Assembly (NCBI GenBank): GCA_050734185.1
Contig: JBOHUE010000147.1
Span: forward strand, 1 to 22,419
Source of the DNA: JAFALX01 sp050734185
Lineage (GTDB): Bacteria > Chloroflexota > Dormibacteria > Aeolococcales > Aeolococcaceae
DNA length: 22,419 nt
Reading direction: 5' to 3'
In this document: positions 1 to 8,537 of the stretch, one piece after another
How the letters are laid out: each line of letters opens with the position of its first letter
Numbering within the stretch: the first letter of the stretch is position 1
Made by a program: the position numbers and the translations under genes
The notes under the pieces: generated by a model
What the model was told of the DNA's origin: nothing
What the model saw: only the letters and a program-made list of their open reading frames with translations
The model's database searches: none

Positions 1-1665
1 GCGCGGGGGCGGCGCCGGTGCCGGTGCCGACGCGCCTACGTCCGGCGCGCTCAGCGCACGGGCGATCGCGGTCCCGTCGGGGCTGCCCCAGCCGCTGGCG
101 GTGTCCCAGCCGCGCCGTGCGCTGTACGGACCCCCTGTGTCCCCCTGGGTGATGTCGTTGAACCCGGCCGTGCCGAGGCGGTAGAGCGCCGGGTGCGGCA
201 ACCCGATCGGCCGCCCTCGCAGCGCCGACGAGAGCGTGAACAGCGCGGTGTACATCGGCGCCACCGCACTGGTGCCGCCGGTGCTGCGCAGGCGCCCACC
301 CGCGAGGACGTTCCAGCCCGTGACGGGGTCGGCGACACCCGATGCGTCGGGAAGGCCGCGTCCCGGCCGGCCGGTGTCGGCGTTGCGCGGTTCGATGCCG
401 GCGCCGGTCTGGTATCGCGGCGCGGCGAAGACGGTGCTGACGCCGCTGCCACCGGCGCCCTCCTCGCGGAGGCGCTCGTTCCACACGGTCTCGCTCAGGA
501 TGCCGTCGCGCGTCGCCAGCAGCGTGGTGCCGCCGCAGGCCCACACGTGCGGGCTCGACGCCGGGAACTCCGCGTGCTGCCGGCCGTCCAGCCTGCCGTC
601 CTCAGAGCCCGCGTCTCCCGCGGCGGCGCTGTACGTGACGCCGTGGAGGGTGCCGGTGGCGAACACCGAGTCCAGACCGCGCGCGCCCTGCACCGACCAG
701 ATGTCCTCGCTCGCACCCCAGCTGATGGAGACCGCTGCCGGGCGGTTGACGGTGTCGGTCGCCGCCGCGGCGACGGTGTCGATGAAGCCGCGCTCGGAGT
801 TGGGGCCGTCGTAGCAGACAATTGTCAACCTCGCCTTCGGCGCCATGGCCAGGGTCATCGCGCCGAGCACCTGGTAGTCGAGCGCGATCTCCAGGTCCGC
901 GCCGCCCGGGTCGGGAAACGGCTCGGCGCCGTCGACGCGCACGTGCACGATCTCCGGCGCGGGCAGGCCGAGACGTGCGAACGCCGCCGACACATCGGCC
1001 GCGTGCGCCACGCCGCCGAGCTCGATCATCCCGGCCACGAGATGCATGCCGGCGCCCTCGTTGGGCAGGCGCGGGAAGCGGTAGATCGCCGCGAGCTCGG
1101 TGGGATCGTACGAGACGATCCCGGGCCGCGAACTGTCGAGGTTGACCAATCGCGGGGACGCCACCGGGTGATCGTCGAGCCCGTACACGCCGGCGATTGC
1201 GTGCGCGATGGCCCGCGGCACACAGACGGGCCCGGTGTGGCTGCGGTACTCGACCACGCCGCCGCGGCGCCGCCAGCGGAACTGCTCGAGGCGCACCCCG
1301 AAGAGCTCGCCCGCCCGAACGGCGGGCGCACGCAGGCGCAGGCGCCGCGTCGCCGGATCCTCACCCAGCACCTCGACGCGGTTGGCCCGCGCCCAGCGAA
1401 CCACCGCGTCGCGGTCCTCCTGGGCGAACGCGTGGCGGGCGGTGACGGCGTCTGCGTCGAAGTGATCGCGCTGATGCGGCTCGGTCTGCAGCCACGCGAG
1501 GGTCTGCTGCACGGTGGGTGCGGCGGGGCGTTCGCGCAGCATCAGGGTGAGCTCGATGGGCGACTGCTCCTCGTGCGGAGTCAGCGGGCGCGCGCGCTCG
1601 TGATCGAAGCGCGGGTGGTCGAGCGCGTGGAAGGCGCTGCCGCTGAGCGGCACCGCATCGGACAT
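1..1665 (-). CDS. S53 family peptidase (sedolisin/kumamolisin type), C-terminus cut by window edge
   Basis: Serine-carboxyl endopeptidase precursor, a family that degrades proteins at acidic pH. 555 codons are visible. An N-terminal activation prodomain (about residues 1-165) precedes the catalytic domain. The Glu/Asp pair is E259 and D263 in DLEIALDYQ, the oxyanion Asp is D351 in SAAAGDAGS, and the nucleophile is S466 in GGTSAVAP. The calcium-site region is FNDI (502-505) and GWDTASGWGSPDG (519-531). There is no classical signal peptide, as in kumamolisin precursors. After residue 540 the sequence becomes a Pro/Ala stretch that is still open at base 1, so an extra C-terminal part may lie outside the window. 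ATG 1665 is chosen because GGAGG lies 7 nt upstream. A 106-bp gap with no clear terminator separates it from xthA. Family assignment is firm; secretion route and substrate are unknown. Confidence 0.93.
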   Translation of the reverse strand, partial: MSDAVPLSGSAFHALDHPRFDHERARPLTPHEEQSPIELTLMLRERPAAPTVQQTLAWLQTEPHQRDHFDADAVTARHAFAQEDRDAVVRWARANRVEVLGEDPATRRLRLRAPAVRAGELFGVRLEQFRWRRRGGVVEYRSHTGPVCVPRAIAHAIAGVYGLDDHPVASPRLVNLDSSRPGIVSYDPTELAAIYRFPRLPNEGAGMHLVAGMIELGGVAHAADVSAAFARLGLPAPEIVHVRVDGAEPFPDPGGADLEIALDYQVLGAMTLAMAPKARLTIVCYDGPNSERGFIDTVAAAATDTVNRPAAVSISWGASEDIWSVQGARGLDSVFATGTLHGVTYSAAAGDAGSEDGRLDGRQHAEFPASSPHVWACGGTTLLATRDGILSETVWNERLREEGAGGSGVSTVFAAPRYQTGAGIEPRNADTGRPGRGLPDASGVADPVTGWNVLAGGRLRSTGGTSAVAPMYTALFTLSSALRGRPIGLPHPALYRLGTAGFNDITQGDTGGPYSARRGWDTASGWGSPDGTAIARALSAPDVGASAPAPAPPPR

Positions 1666-1771
1666 GGCGCGGCCTCCGTGTGCATTGGCATCGGCGACCC
1701 AGCGTCGACGCCACCGCGAGACCGTGCGCGGACGTTCGCGCTGTCAGACCGCGTGCCTCGCGAGCTGTCTG

Positions 1772-2578
1772 TCAGGCGTCCGCAGCGCCGTCGACGTCGA
1801 ACGTGACGATCACCGGCGCGTGGTCCGAGGGCAGCTTGCCCTTGCGCATGTCGCGGTCGATGTACGCGTCGCGCACCTCGCTCTGCAGGGGGTCGCTCAC
1901 GTAGACGAGGTCGATCCGCATTCCCAGGTTCTTGTGGAAGTTGCCCGCGCGGTAGTCCCAGTACGTGAACGGCGTGTCGTGCTTCAGCGGACGCGGCATG
2001 ACGTCGTGCAGGCCGAGCTCGCGGAGGCGGGCCAGCGCGTCACGCTCGGGCGGAGTCACGTGCGTGTCGTTGACGAACGCCTTCGGGTCCCACACGTCGG
2101 CGTCGGTGGGCGCCACGTTGAAGTCACCGCAGAGCGCCAGCGGCGTGCCCCGCTCAAGCTCTTTCGCCGTGACGCCTCGCAGCGCGGCCAGCCAGCGCAA
2201 CTTGTACTGGTAGTGCGGGTGACTCAACTCGCGACCGTTCGGGATGTAGAGCGACCACACGCGCAGCGGCCCGCACGTGGCGCCGATGGCGCGCGCCTCG
2301 CGCTTTCCCTCCCAGCCCTCGTCGCCATCGAGCCCGATGCACACGTCATCGGCGCCGATGCGCGAGAGGATCGCGACGCCGTTCCATGCGCCCTCACCGA
2401 CGGCCACCGCCTCGTAGCCCAAGCCCGAGAACTCGAGGCGGGGCAGCTTCTCGTCGGCGATCTTGGTCTCCTGCAGGCACACCACGTGGGGCCGCACGCG
2501 CTCCAGCCACTCGAGCAGCCGCGGCATACGCGGGATGATCGAGTTGACGTTCCACGTCGCGAGCACGAGCTGCGTCAC
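1772..2578 (-). CDS. xthA: Exodeoxyribonuclease III (AP endonuclease)
   Basis: 268-aa member of the exonuclease/endonuclease/phosphatase fold, acting in base excision repair on abasic sites and blocked 3' ends. The family residues are all visible: N10 and N12 in ATWNVNS, metal-binding E37 in LQETKI, Y111 in SLYIPNGR, D152 and N154 in CGDFNVAPTDADVWDP, D223 in RIDLVY, and the D252/H253 pair in SDHAPV. Length matches E. coli XthA (268 aa). The GTG start at 2578 overlaps the TGA of the upstream ligase gene (GTGA, 2575-2578), so translation is probably coupled. It is the last gene of the operon that begins with marR. Placement of a DNA repair enzyme here fits an oxidative or electrophile stress unit, but that is inference. 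Confidence 0.95.
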   Translation of the reverse strand: MTQLVLATWNVNSIIPRMPRLLEWLERVRPHVVCLQETKIADEKLPRLEFSGLGYEAVAVGEGAWNGVAILSRIGADDVCIGLDGDEGWEGKREARAIGATCGPLRVWSLYIPNGRELSHPHYQYKLRWLAALRGVTAKELERGTPLALCGDFNVAPTDADVWDPKAFVNDTHVTPPERDALARLRELGLHDVMPRPLKHDTPFTYWDYRAGNFHKNLGMRIDLVYVSDPLQSEVRDAYIDRDMRKGKLPSDHAPVIVTFDVDGAADA

Positions 2579-4530
2579 GACGTCACCCCCCGCCGCGCCC
2601 GCACGATGGCATCGATCGCCGTCCGGTTCTCCAGCGATGACAGATCGCCCGGGTCGACCCCCAGATACACCGCGCGGACGACGCGGCGCAGCACCTTCGC
2701 GTTGCGTGTTTTAGGCAGTTCTGACACGATCTCGACTGCGCTCGGACGGAGCGCCTTGCCCAGCTCGTCAGCGACACGACGGCTGAGGTCGGCGCGCAGG
2801 TCCGGCGTGTCCTCGACGCCGGGCCTGAGCACCACGAACGCGACCAGCGCCTCGCCCTTCACCTCGTCGGGCACGCCGATCGCGGCCGCCTCGGCCACCG
2901 CCGGGTGCGCCACGAGCGCCGACTCGACCTCGGCCGGTCCCAACCGTTTGCCCGCCACCTTGATCGTGTCGTCGCTGCGCCCGCGCACGTACCAGAGGCC
3001 GGCGTCGTCGATCTCGACCCAGTCGCCGTGCACCCACACATCGGGCCAGCGCGACCAGTACGTCTCGAGGTAGCGATCGGGGTCGCGCCAGAACCCCTGG
3101 GTCATGCCTGGCCACGGCGCCAGCAGCACGAGCTCGCCCACCTCGCCGCGCACCGGATGTCCCGCCTCGTCCCACACGTCGGCGACCATCCCGGGCACCG
3201 GACCGGCGAACGCACCCGGTCGCAGCGCCGTGAGCATGTTGCCGCCGAGGATTCCGCCGCTGATCTCGGTGCCGCCGGAGTAGTTGACGATGGGCAGGCG
3301 TGAGCCGCCCACTTCGCGGAAGAACCACATCCAGGGGTCGGTGTTCCACGGCTCGCCGGTGGACCCGAGCACGCGCAGCGACGAGAGATCGTGCCCGCGT
3401 ACCGGCTCGGCGCCATGACGCATCAGCGCTCGCACGACGGTCGGCGCGATGCCCAGGACGCTGACCCGATGGCGCTGCACGACGTCCCACAGGCGATCGG
3501 GTCCGGGGAAGTCGGGCACGCCCTCGAAGAGAACCAGCGTCGCGCCGAGGGAGAGGGCGCCGCAGATGGCCCACGGCCCCATCATCCAGCCGATGTCGGT
3601 GAACCAGAGCAGGCGATCGTCGGCGCCGATGTCGAAGCAGTGCGCCATGTCCTGCATCGCCTTGATGGGGAAGCCGCCGTGGACGTGCACCGTGCCCTTC
3701 GGCGGTCCCGTGGTGCCGCTCGTGTAGATGATCATGAACGCGTCGCCGGCGCCCGTGTCGGCGACCTCGAATGTTGGTGTCACCTCCTGCACCAACGTGG
3801 CGTAGTCGGCACTCGCACCGGAACCCTCCCGCCGGCGCACGGTCAACACATGCTGCAGCGATGGCAGCTGCGCCGTCACCTCGTCCACCACGGCCTTCAT
3901 GTCGACCCACGCGCCGCGGCGCATGAAACCGTCGACGATGCAGAGCACGCGGGCGTCGCAATCGCGGAGCCGCGAGACGATGGCACCGGCGCCATAACCA
4001 CTGAACAGCGGCACCACGATCGCACCCAGCTGCGCGCAGCCGAGGAACAGCGCCACGCACTCCGGTGACATCGGCATGCACAGCCCCACGGCGTCACCCG
4101 CGCGCACGCCGAGTGAGGCCAGCACCGCAGCGGCGCGCGCGGTCTCGAGCGCAAGCTCCTCGCACGTCAGCGTTCGCGCCGCACCGGAGTCGTCCTCCCA
4201 CACGAGCGCGATGCGCGACGGAGTGCGAGTCGCCCAGCGATGCACGGCCTCGAACGCGAGATTCAGGCGTCCATCGACCCAGAACCGCGTCCACGGCAGC
4301 CCGGCCGACGAGTCCATCACGGCGCGGTACGGCTGCGCCCACTCGACGCCGATGTCATCGACCGCCGCGTCCCAGAACCGTTGTGGAGCGCGGCGAGCGA
4401 CCTCGTGCAGGTCGGCGAGGTCGCCGGCCTCGAGCGCGCGCATGAACCGTTGCAGCCGCGATCCCTCAGCCTGCTCGGTGCTGGGCGTCCATACGAAGTC
4501 ACCGCCCGGCGGCACGACCACGCCGGCCAC
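2575..4530 (-). CDS. AMP-forming acyl-CoA synthetase, acetyl-CoA synthetase-like
   Basis: 651-aa adenylate-forming enzyme that activates acetate or another short carboxylic acid to its CoA thioester with ATP. Its length and N-terminal extension match acetyl-CoA synthetases. The A3 phosphate loop is YTSGTTGPPKGT (269-280). An acetyl-CoA-synthetase-type segment, WFTDIGWMMGPW, follows. The A5 region is NYSGGTEISGG and the A7/A8 hinge is GDWVEIDDAGLWYVRGRSDD. The C-terminal catalytic lysine is K612 in PKTRNAKVLRR; this lysine is the acetylation site in homologues. The preceding residues are NA where the best-known enzymes have SG. GTG 4530 follows directly on the TGA of the aldo/keto reductase gene (TGAGTG) without a clear Shine-Dalgarno, so a nearby GTG could be the true start. 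Substrate could be acetate, propionate or acetoacetate. Confidence 0.85.
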   Translation of the reverse strand: MAGVVVPPGGDFVWTPSTEQAEGSRLQRFMRALEAGDLADLHEVARRAPQRFWDAAVDDIGVEWAQPYRAVMDSSAGLPWTRFWVDGRLNLAFEAVHRWATRTPSRIALVWEDDSGAARTLTCEELALETARAAAVLASLGVRAGDAVGLCMPMSPECVALFLGCAQLGAIVVPLFSGYGAGAIVSRLRDCDARVLCIVDGFMRRGAWVDMKAVVDEVTAQLPSLQHVLTVRRREGSGASADYATLVQEVTPTFEVADTGAGDAFMIIYTSGTTGPPKGTVHVHGGFPIKAMQDMAHCFDIGADDRLLWFTDIGWMMGPWAICGALSLGATLVLFEGVPDFPGPDRLWDVVQRHRVSVLGIAPTVVRALMRHGAEPVRGHDLSSLRVLGSTGEPWNTDPWMWFFREVGGSRLPIVNYSGGTEISGGILGGNMLTALRPGAFAGPVPGMVADVWDEAGHPVRGEVGELVLLAPWPGMTQGFWRDPDRYLETYWSRWPDVWVHGDWVEIDDAGLWYVRGRSDDTIKVAGKRLGPAEVESALVAHPAVAEAAAIGVPDEVKGEALVAFVVLRPGVEDTPDLRADLSRRVADELGKALRPSAVEIVSELPKTRNAKVLRRVVRAVYLGVDPGDLSSLENRTAIDAIVRARRGVTS

Positions 4531-5520
4531 TCAGGTGTCGATCGCCGCCATGTCCCAGTGGCGCACGCCGCGCACGTCCGCCGCGGGAATCGCGGCATCC
4601 AGCAGCAGCATGTCGGCGGCGCTGAGCACGATGTTCGCCGCCGCCGCGTTCTCCTCCAGGCGCACGCGCCGCTTGGTGCCGGGGATGGGCACGATGTCAG
4701 ACCCCTTGCTCAGCACCCAGGCGAGCGCGAGCTGCGCAGGTGTGACCCGTTTCTCCGCGGCGATCGCGCGCACGTGCTCAGCAAGCGCGAGGTTTGCGCC
4801 GAGGTTCTCGTCCCGGAAGCGTGGGAAGCGGTCACGCCGGACATCACCGGGGGCAAGGTCGCCGGCTGACGTGATGCTGCCGGTCAGCAGCCCGCGCCCG
4901 AGCGGGCTGTACGAGACGAACCCGATGCCGAGCTCGCGCAGCAGCGGCAGCACCGCGGCCTCGACATCGCGTGCGAACAACGAGTACTCCGACTGCACTG
5001 CGGTGATCGGATGCACCGCGTGGGCGGCGCGAATCGATTCGACCCCCATCTCGCTGATGCCGAGGTGGCGCACCTTCCCCGCCTGCACCAGCTCAGCCAT
5101 CGCGCCGACGGTCTCAGTGATCGGGACGGTGCGGTCCAGGCGGTGCTGGTAGTACAGGTCGATGGTGTCGATGCCGAGCCGCTGCAGCGACGCGTCGCAG
5201 GCGCCGCGAACGTAGTCAGGCCGGCCGTTGATGTGCTGCGTGCCGTCCGCCAGCTTCTCGAAACCGAACTTCGTGGCGATCTGATACTCGTCGCGCTGTC
5301 CGGCGATGGCGCGGCCGACAAGCTGCTCGTTGGTGTACGGGCCGTACGCGTCGGCGGTGTCGAGCAGCGTGACGCCGATCTCCGGCGCGCGCCGCAGCGT
5401 CGCCAACGCCTCGTCCTGGTCGCGCTCGGCGCTGTTGCCGTAGGAGTCCGACATGCCCATGCAGCCGAGACCGATCGCCGACACCTCGAGCCCCTGCGCG
5501 CCCAGCCGCCGTCGCTCCAT
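4531..5520 (-). CDS. Aldo/keto reductase
   Basis: 329-aa NADPH-dependent oxidoreductase of the (beta/alpha)8 AKR superfamily, reducing aldehydes or ketones in the cytosol. The catalytic tetrad is complete: D54 and Y59 in LLDTADAYG, K84 in IATKFG, H126 in YYQHR. The C-terminal cofactor signature PIPGTKRRVRLEEN is present, as in AKR13/YajO-type proteins. ATG 5520 is chosen over a 56-codon upstream extension because GAGGAGG lies 7 nt before it and because the extension would run inside the NADH dehydrogenase gene. The upstream TGA is only 2 nt away. Within the MarR-led operon it may detoxify reactive carbonyls or quinones; the substrate cannot be read from sequence. Confidence 0.92.
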   Translation of the reverse strand: MERRRLGAQGLEVSAIGLGCMGMSDSYGNSAERDQDEALATLRRAPEIGVTLLDTADAYGPYTNEQLVGRAIAGQRDEYQIATKFGFEKLADGTQHINGRPDYVRGACDASLQRLGIDTIDLYYQHRLDRTVPITETVGAMAELVQAGKVRHLGISEMGVESIRAAHAVHPITAVQSEYSLFARDVEAAVLPLLRELGIGFVSYSPLGRGLLTGSITSAGDLAPGDVRRDRFPRFRDENLGANLALAEHVRAIAAEKRVTPAQLALAWVLSKGSDIVPIPGTKRRVRLEENAAAANIVLSAADMLLLDAAIPAADVRGVRHWDMAAIDT

Positions 5521-5522
5521 GG

Positions 5523-6800
5523 TCAAGCCTCCTCGCGCGTGATCCTGCTCTCGTCCGCCGACTGGCCCACGATCAACCGCACCGGCCGATCGTAGAAGAA
5601 GTAGTTGAAGGCCCAGCTGACGAACACGATGACACGGCTGCGGAACCCGACGAGGTACAGCAGGTGGACGAAGACCCACGTCAGCCACCCGATGAGGCCG
5701 GTGAAGCGCAGCGGACCCACCTGGACGACGGCCGCACCCCGGCCGACCGTCGCCATGGTGCCCTTGTCGAAGTAGCGGAATCGAGAGTCATTGCGGCCCT
5801 CGAGGCGGCCGGCGATGGTGCGAGCCACGTGCTTGCCCTGCTGGATCGCGACGGGCGCGACCATCGGCAGCGGGTCGCCGCGGTGCTGGAACTCGGCGGC
5901 GTCACCGATGACGAAGATGTCGTCGTGGCCCGGCACGTTCAGCGATGGAGTGACGCTCACGCGGCCGAGGCTCGACGCCTCGACCCCGAGCATGGCGGCG
6001 ACGGGAGCGGCCCGCACGCCGGCGGTCCACACGATGGTGCACGCCTCGATGCGCTGTCCCGAGTCCAGCACCAGGGCCGTGTCCTGCACGTCCTTGACGA
6101 ATCGGCCCGTCATGATCTCGACGCCCATGCGCTTGAGCCGGCGGGCTGCGTCACGGCTCAACCCCTTCGAGAACCCGCCGAGAACGCGGTCGGAGCCCTC
6201 GATGAGCACGACGCGCGCCTGGCTGACGTCGAGGTGGCGGAAGTCCTTGGGCAGCACATGGCGGATGAGCTCGGCGAGCGCTCCCGAGTACTCGACGCCA
6301 GTGGGACCGGCGCCGGCCACCGCGAACGTCAGCAGCCTTCGGCGCTCGGCGCGATCGGTACATGTCGACGCCTGCTCGAACAAGCGCAGCACGTGTGCGC
6401 GCAGCGCGAGCGCCTCGGGCAGATCCTTGAGCCCGATGGCGCGCTCCTCGAGCGACGGGATGCCGAAGAAGTTGGTGGCGCTGCCCGTCGCGAAGACCAG
6501 GGTGTCGTAGCGCACCTCACCGCGCGAGGTGTGCACACGGTGTCGCTCGACGTCCACGCCGGTGACCTCGGCCATCAGCACGTCGGTGTTGGCGCCGCGG
6601 CGCAGCACCGAGCGCACCGGGTGCGCCACCGCCGAGGGATCGACGAGCCCTGATGCCACCTGGTAGAGCAGCGGCTGGAACAGGTGGTAGTTGTGGCGGT
6701 CGATGAGCAGGACGTCGACCGGCGCGTGGATCAGGTGGCGCGCGACGTTGAGGCCGCCGAAGCCGGCGCCGATGATGACGACGCGGGGGCGCGGCCTCAC
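5523..6800 (-). CDS. ndh: Type II NADH dehydrogenase (NAD(P)/FAD-dependent oxidoreductase)
   Basis: 425-aa single-subunit flavoprotein that transfers electrons from NADH to membrane quinone without pumping protons. The first dinucleotide fold is at the N-terminus (IIGAGFGGL, 9-17) and binds FAD. The second is FAVAGAGPTGVEYSGA (159-174) for NADH. The C-terminal FAD motif has D300 in IFVIGDAAEF, and the quinone-site motif AIQQG is at 318-322. An amphipathic or hydrophobic tail (about 366-405) would anchor it to the membrane. The GTG start at 6800 overlaps the MFS gene stop (GTGA, 6797-6800). The frame is open much further upstream, but that part is a shadow of the MFS gene. Divergent homologues can act as general quinone reductases. 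Confidence 0.92.
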   Translation of the reverse strand: MRPRPRVVIIGAGFGGLNVARHLIHAPVDVLLIDRHNYHLFQPLLYQVASGLVDPSAVAHPVRSVLRRGANTDVLMAEVTGVDVERHRVHTSRGEVRYDTLVFATGSATNFFGIPSLEERAIGLKDLPEALALRAHVLRLFEQASTCTDRAERRRLLTFAVAGAGPTGVEYSGALAELIRHVLPKDFRHLDVSQARVVLIEGSDRVLGGFSKGLSRDAARRLKRMGVEIMTGRFVKDVQDTALVLDSGQRIEACTIVWTAGVRAAPVAAMLGVEASSLGRVSVTPSLNVPGHDDIFVIGDAAEFQHRGDPLPMVAPVAIQQGKHVARTIAGRLEGRNDSRFRYFDKGTMATVGRGAAVVQVGPLRFTGLIGWLTWVFVHLLYLVGFRSRVIVFVSWAFNYFFYDRPVRLIVGQSADESRITREEA

Positions 6801-8056
6801 TCGACGGTCGCGCTGAGCTGGCGCGCCGGCGTCGCCTCCCGATGTTGCAGCTCCACCCGCCCGTACAGCGCGGTGAGAAAGCTCACGCCGCCGGCCACCA
6901 GAAACGCGAGCTCCGTGCCGCCGGTCTGCGCCAGCCAGCCGGCGAGCAGGCCACCCAGGGGAGCTGTGCCGAAGAAGACATACCCGTAGATTCCCATGAC
7001 ACGACCTCTGAGCCGATCGGGGGTGCTGAGCTGGAGGCTCGTGTTGGTCTGCGAGGAGTACAGCGAGAAGGCGAAGCCCAGCGCGACGAGCACGAGCGCC
7101 ACCGCCCAGGCCGAATGCAGCGGCGCCAGCAGCACCTCCGCGCCCGAGAACAGCGCGGCGCCGACCAGCAGTGCCCGCGCGCTGGAGCGGCCGAGTGACG
7201 CGGAGAACAGCGCGCCCGCGAGCGCGCCGCCACCGAACGCCGCCGACAGCACGCCGAACACCTGCGGGCCCGCGTGCAGCGTCTCGGACGTCAACACCGG
7301 CAGCAGCACGTTGAAGTTGATGCCGATCGTCGAGACGAGCAGCATCATCAGCAGCAGCGTGCGCAGGAGCGGCATGTTCCAGGCGAAGCGGATGCCCTCG
7401 GCGGCGCCGCGGAGCACGCTCTGCACCTTCGTGTCGCGAGTGACGGTATGCAGCTCGTGCTCGCGCATGAGCAGCAACGCCCCGATCAGCGCGAGGTAGC
7501 TCAGCGAGTTGAGGAGGAAGCAGATTCCGACGCCGGCAACGGCGATGAGCGCACCGGCGACCGCCGGCCCGACGATGCGCGACGCGTTGAAGAGGCTGGC
7601 GTTCAGCGCGATGGCGTTGGGCAGCTCGTCGCGGCCCACCATCTGCACGGTGAACGCCTGCCGAGCCGGCGTGTCGAACACGGTGACCGTGCCGTTGACG
7701 GCGGCGATCAGGAAGATCTCCCACGGCGCGGCATGCCCGCTCAGCGCGAGCCCGGCGAGCGTCGCGGCGGTCAGCGTGAACGCCGACTGCGTGACGATCA
7801 TCAGGCGTCGCTGATCCAGGCGGTCGGCGAGCGCCCCGCCGAACAGGCCGAAGAGCATGTAGGGCCCGAACTGGCAGACGGCGAGGACGCCGACGGCGAT
7901 GGGCGAGTGCGTGAGAACGACGATGAGCCACGCCTGGGCGACGTTCTGCATCCACGTGCCGCTGAGCGAAACGACCTGTCCGTAGAAGTACAGACGGTAG
8001 TTGCGGTGGTGGCGGAGGCTGCTGAACGTGCGACGCGAGACCGAGGCGACGCTCAC
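6797..8056 (-). CDS. MFS transporter, EntS-like exporter
   Basis: 419-aa integral membrane protein with about 12 predicted helices. The start YFYGQVVSLSGTWMQNVAQAW and the loop GGALADRLDQRRLM are typical of the MFS_3/EntS drug and siderophore exporter group. The central segment FDTPARQAFTVQMVGRDELP and the late segment TPDRLRGRVMGIYGYVFFG are also characteristic. It probably exports a small hydrophobic compound by proton antiport. The GTG start at 8056 overlaps the marR stop (GTGA, 8053-8056), the classical arrangement in which a MarR repressor controls its own cognate efflux pump. The downstream NADH dehydrogenase overlaps its stop. Substrate unknown. Confidence 0.93.
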   Translation of the reverse strand: MSVASVSRRTFSSLRHHRNYRLYFYGQVVSLSGTWMQNVAQAWLIVVLTHSPIAVGVLAVCQFGPYMLFGLFGGALADRLDQRRLMIVTQSAFTLTAATLAGLALSGHAAPWEIFLIAAVNGTVTVFDTPARQAFTVQMVGRDELPNAIALNASLFNASRIVGPAVAGALIAVAGVGICFLLNSLSYLALIGALLLMREHELHTVTRDTKVQSVLRGAAEGIRFAWNMPLLRTLLLMMLLVSTIGINFNVLLPVLTSETLHAGPQVFGVLSAAFGGGALAGALFSASLGRSSARALLVGAALFSGAEVLLAPLHSAWAVALVLVALGFAFSLYSSQTNTSLQLSTPDRLRGRVMGIYGYVFFGTAPLGGLLAGWLAQTGGTELAFLVAGGVSFLTALYGRVELQHREATPARQLSATVE

Positions 8057-8505
8057 CGCTGCGACACCAGCGCGTCCAGTGCGTCGACGGCGCCGGCGAT
8101 ACGCGCGCGCTCATCGTCGGTCAGCGCCTGCAGCCGCGCGGCAAGCCACGCGGTGCGCCGTGAGCGGACGCGGCGAAGAAGTGCACCGCCCTCGGGCGTG
8201 ATGGCAAGCCCGACGCGGCGGCGGTCCCCGCCGCTGTCGCGCACGCGGGTGACGTAACCGGCCGACTGCAACCGGTCGACGGCCGTGCACACCGACGGTG
8301 CGGCCATCCCCTCACGGGCGGCAAGCTCCTTGACTCCGATGCCGCGATTGGCCTCGATGCCCGCAAGCATCGAGATCTGCCCGGGGGAGATGCCCTGCGT
8401 CTGCGACTCGCGGCGCAGGTGGCGGTTGAGGTGGAGGAGGACCGGGCGCAGCTGATTGGCAACGGCGACGGCCTCATTCGAAACGGAGGCTGTCATTGCT
8501 GTCAT
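8053..8505 (-). CDS. MarR family transcriptional regulator
   Basis: 150-aa winged-helix dimeric regulator. The wHTH spans about residues 40-105: helix KELAAREGMAAPSVCTAVDR, then the wing with SGGDRRRVGLAITPEG. The flanking N- and C-terminal helices would form the dimer interface. The only cysteine, C73, lies in the presumed recognition helix, a position where thiol oxidation could alter DNA binding; this is inference. It is the first gene of the operon and its promoter overlaps an inverted repeat, which suggests autoregulation. The -10 box TATAAT ends 8 nt before ATG 8505, so the message is probably leaderless. A second in-frame ATG lies at 8496. Confidence 0.93.
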   Translation of the reverse strand: MTAMTASVSNEAVAVANQLRPVLLHLNRHLRRESQTQGISPGQISMLAGIEANRGIGVKELAAREGMAAPSVCTAVDRLQSAGYVTRVRDSGGDRRRVGLAITPEGGALLRRVRSRRTAWLAARLQALTDDERARIAGAVDALDALVSQR

Positions 8506-8508
8506 CGC

Positions 8509-8537
8509 TAATGATTATATATGCTAACTAACCATTA
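8509..8537. promoter_or_regulatory. Inverted repeat, candidate MarR operator
   Basis: TAATGATTA (8509-8517) and TAACCATTA (8529-8537) form an imperfect inverted repeat with 8 of 9 pairs matching and an 11-nt spacer. It covers the -10 box and most of the promoter spacer, so a bound dimer would block RNA polymerase. Location and AT-rich palindromic form suit MarR family sites; binding itself is inferred. Confidence 0.5.

Noticed and set aside
1666..1771. Possible terminator between xthA and the S53 gene
   Set aside because: Only a 5-bp CAGAC/GTCTG match with a long loop and no T-run; too weak to call.
193..1806. Long plus-strand open frame opposite the S53 protease
   Set aside because: No family motif, Arg/Ala/Gly-rich as expected for antisense of GC-rich coding DNA, while the minus strand encodes a complete set of sedolisin motifs.
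1664..3073. Plus-strand open frame of 469 codons opposite xthA and the ligase gene
   Set aside because: Antisense shadow of two genes with full catalytic motifs; no start signal and no recognisable domain.
5523..8114. A very long minus-strand frame (863 codons) that could suggest an MFS-like/NADH dehydrogenase fusion
   Set aside because: Only the part after GTG 6800 has NDH-2 motifs; the N-terminal 438 codons are an Arg/Ala-rich shadow of the MFS and marR genes, which have clear family sequences in other frames.
7274..8257. Plus-strand open frame opposite the MFS and marR genes
   Set aside because: Arg/Glu/Asp-rich antisense frame without motifs; the opposite strand has 12 membrane helices and a MarR fold.
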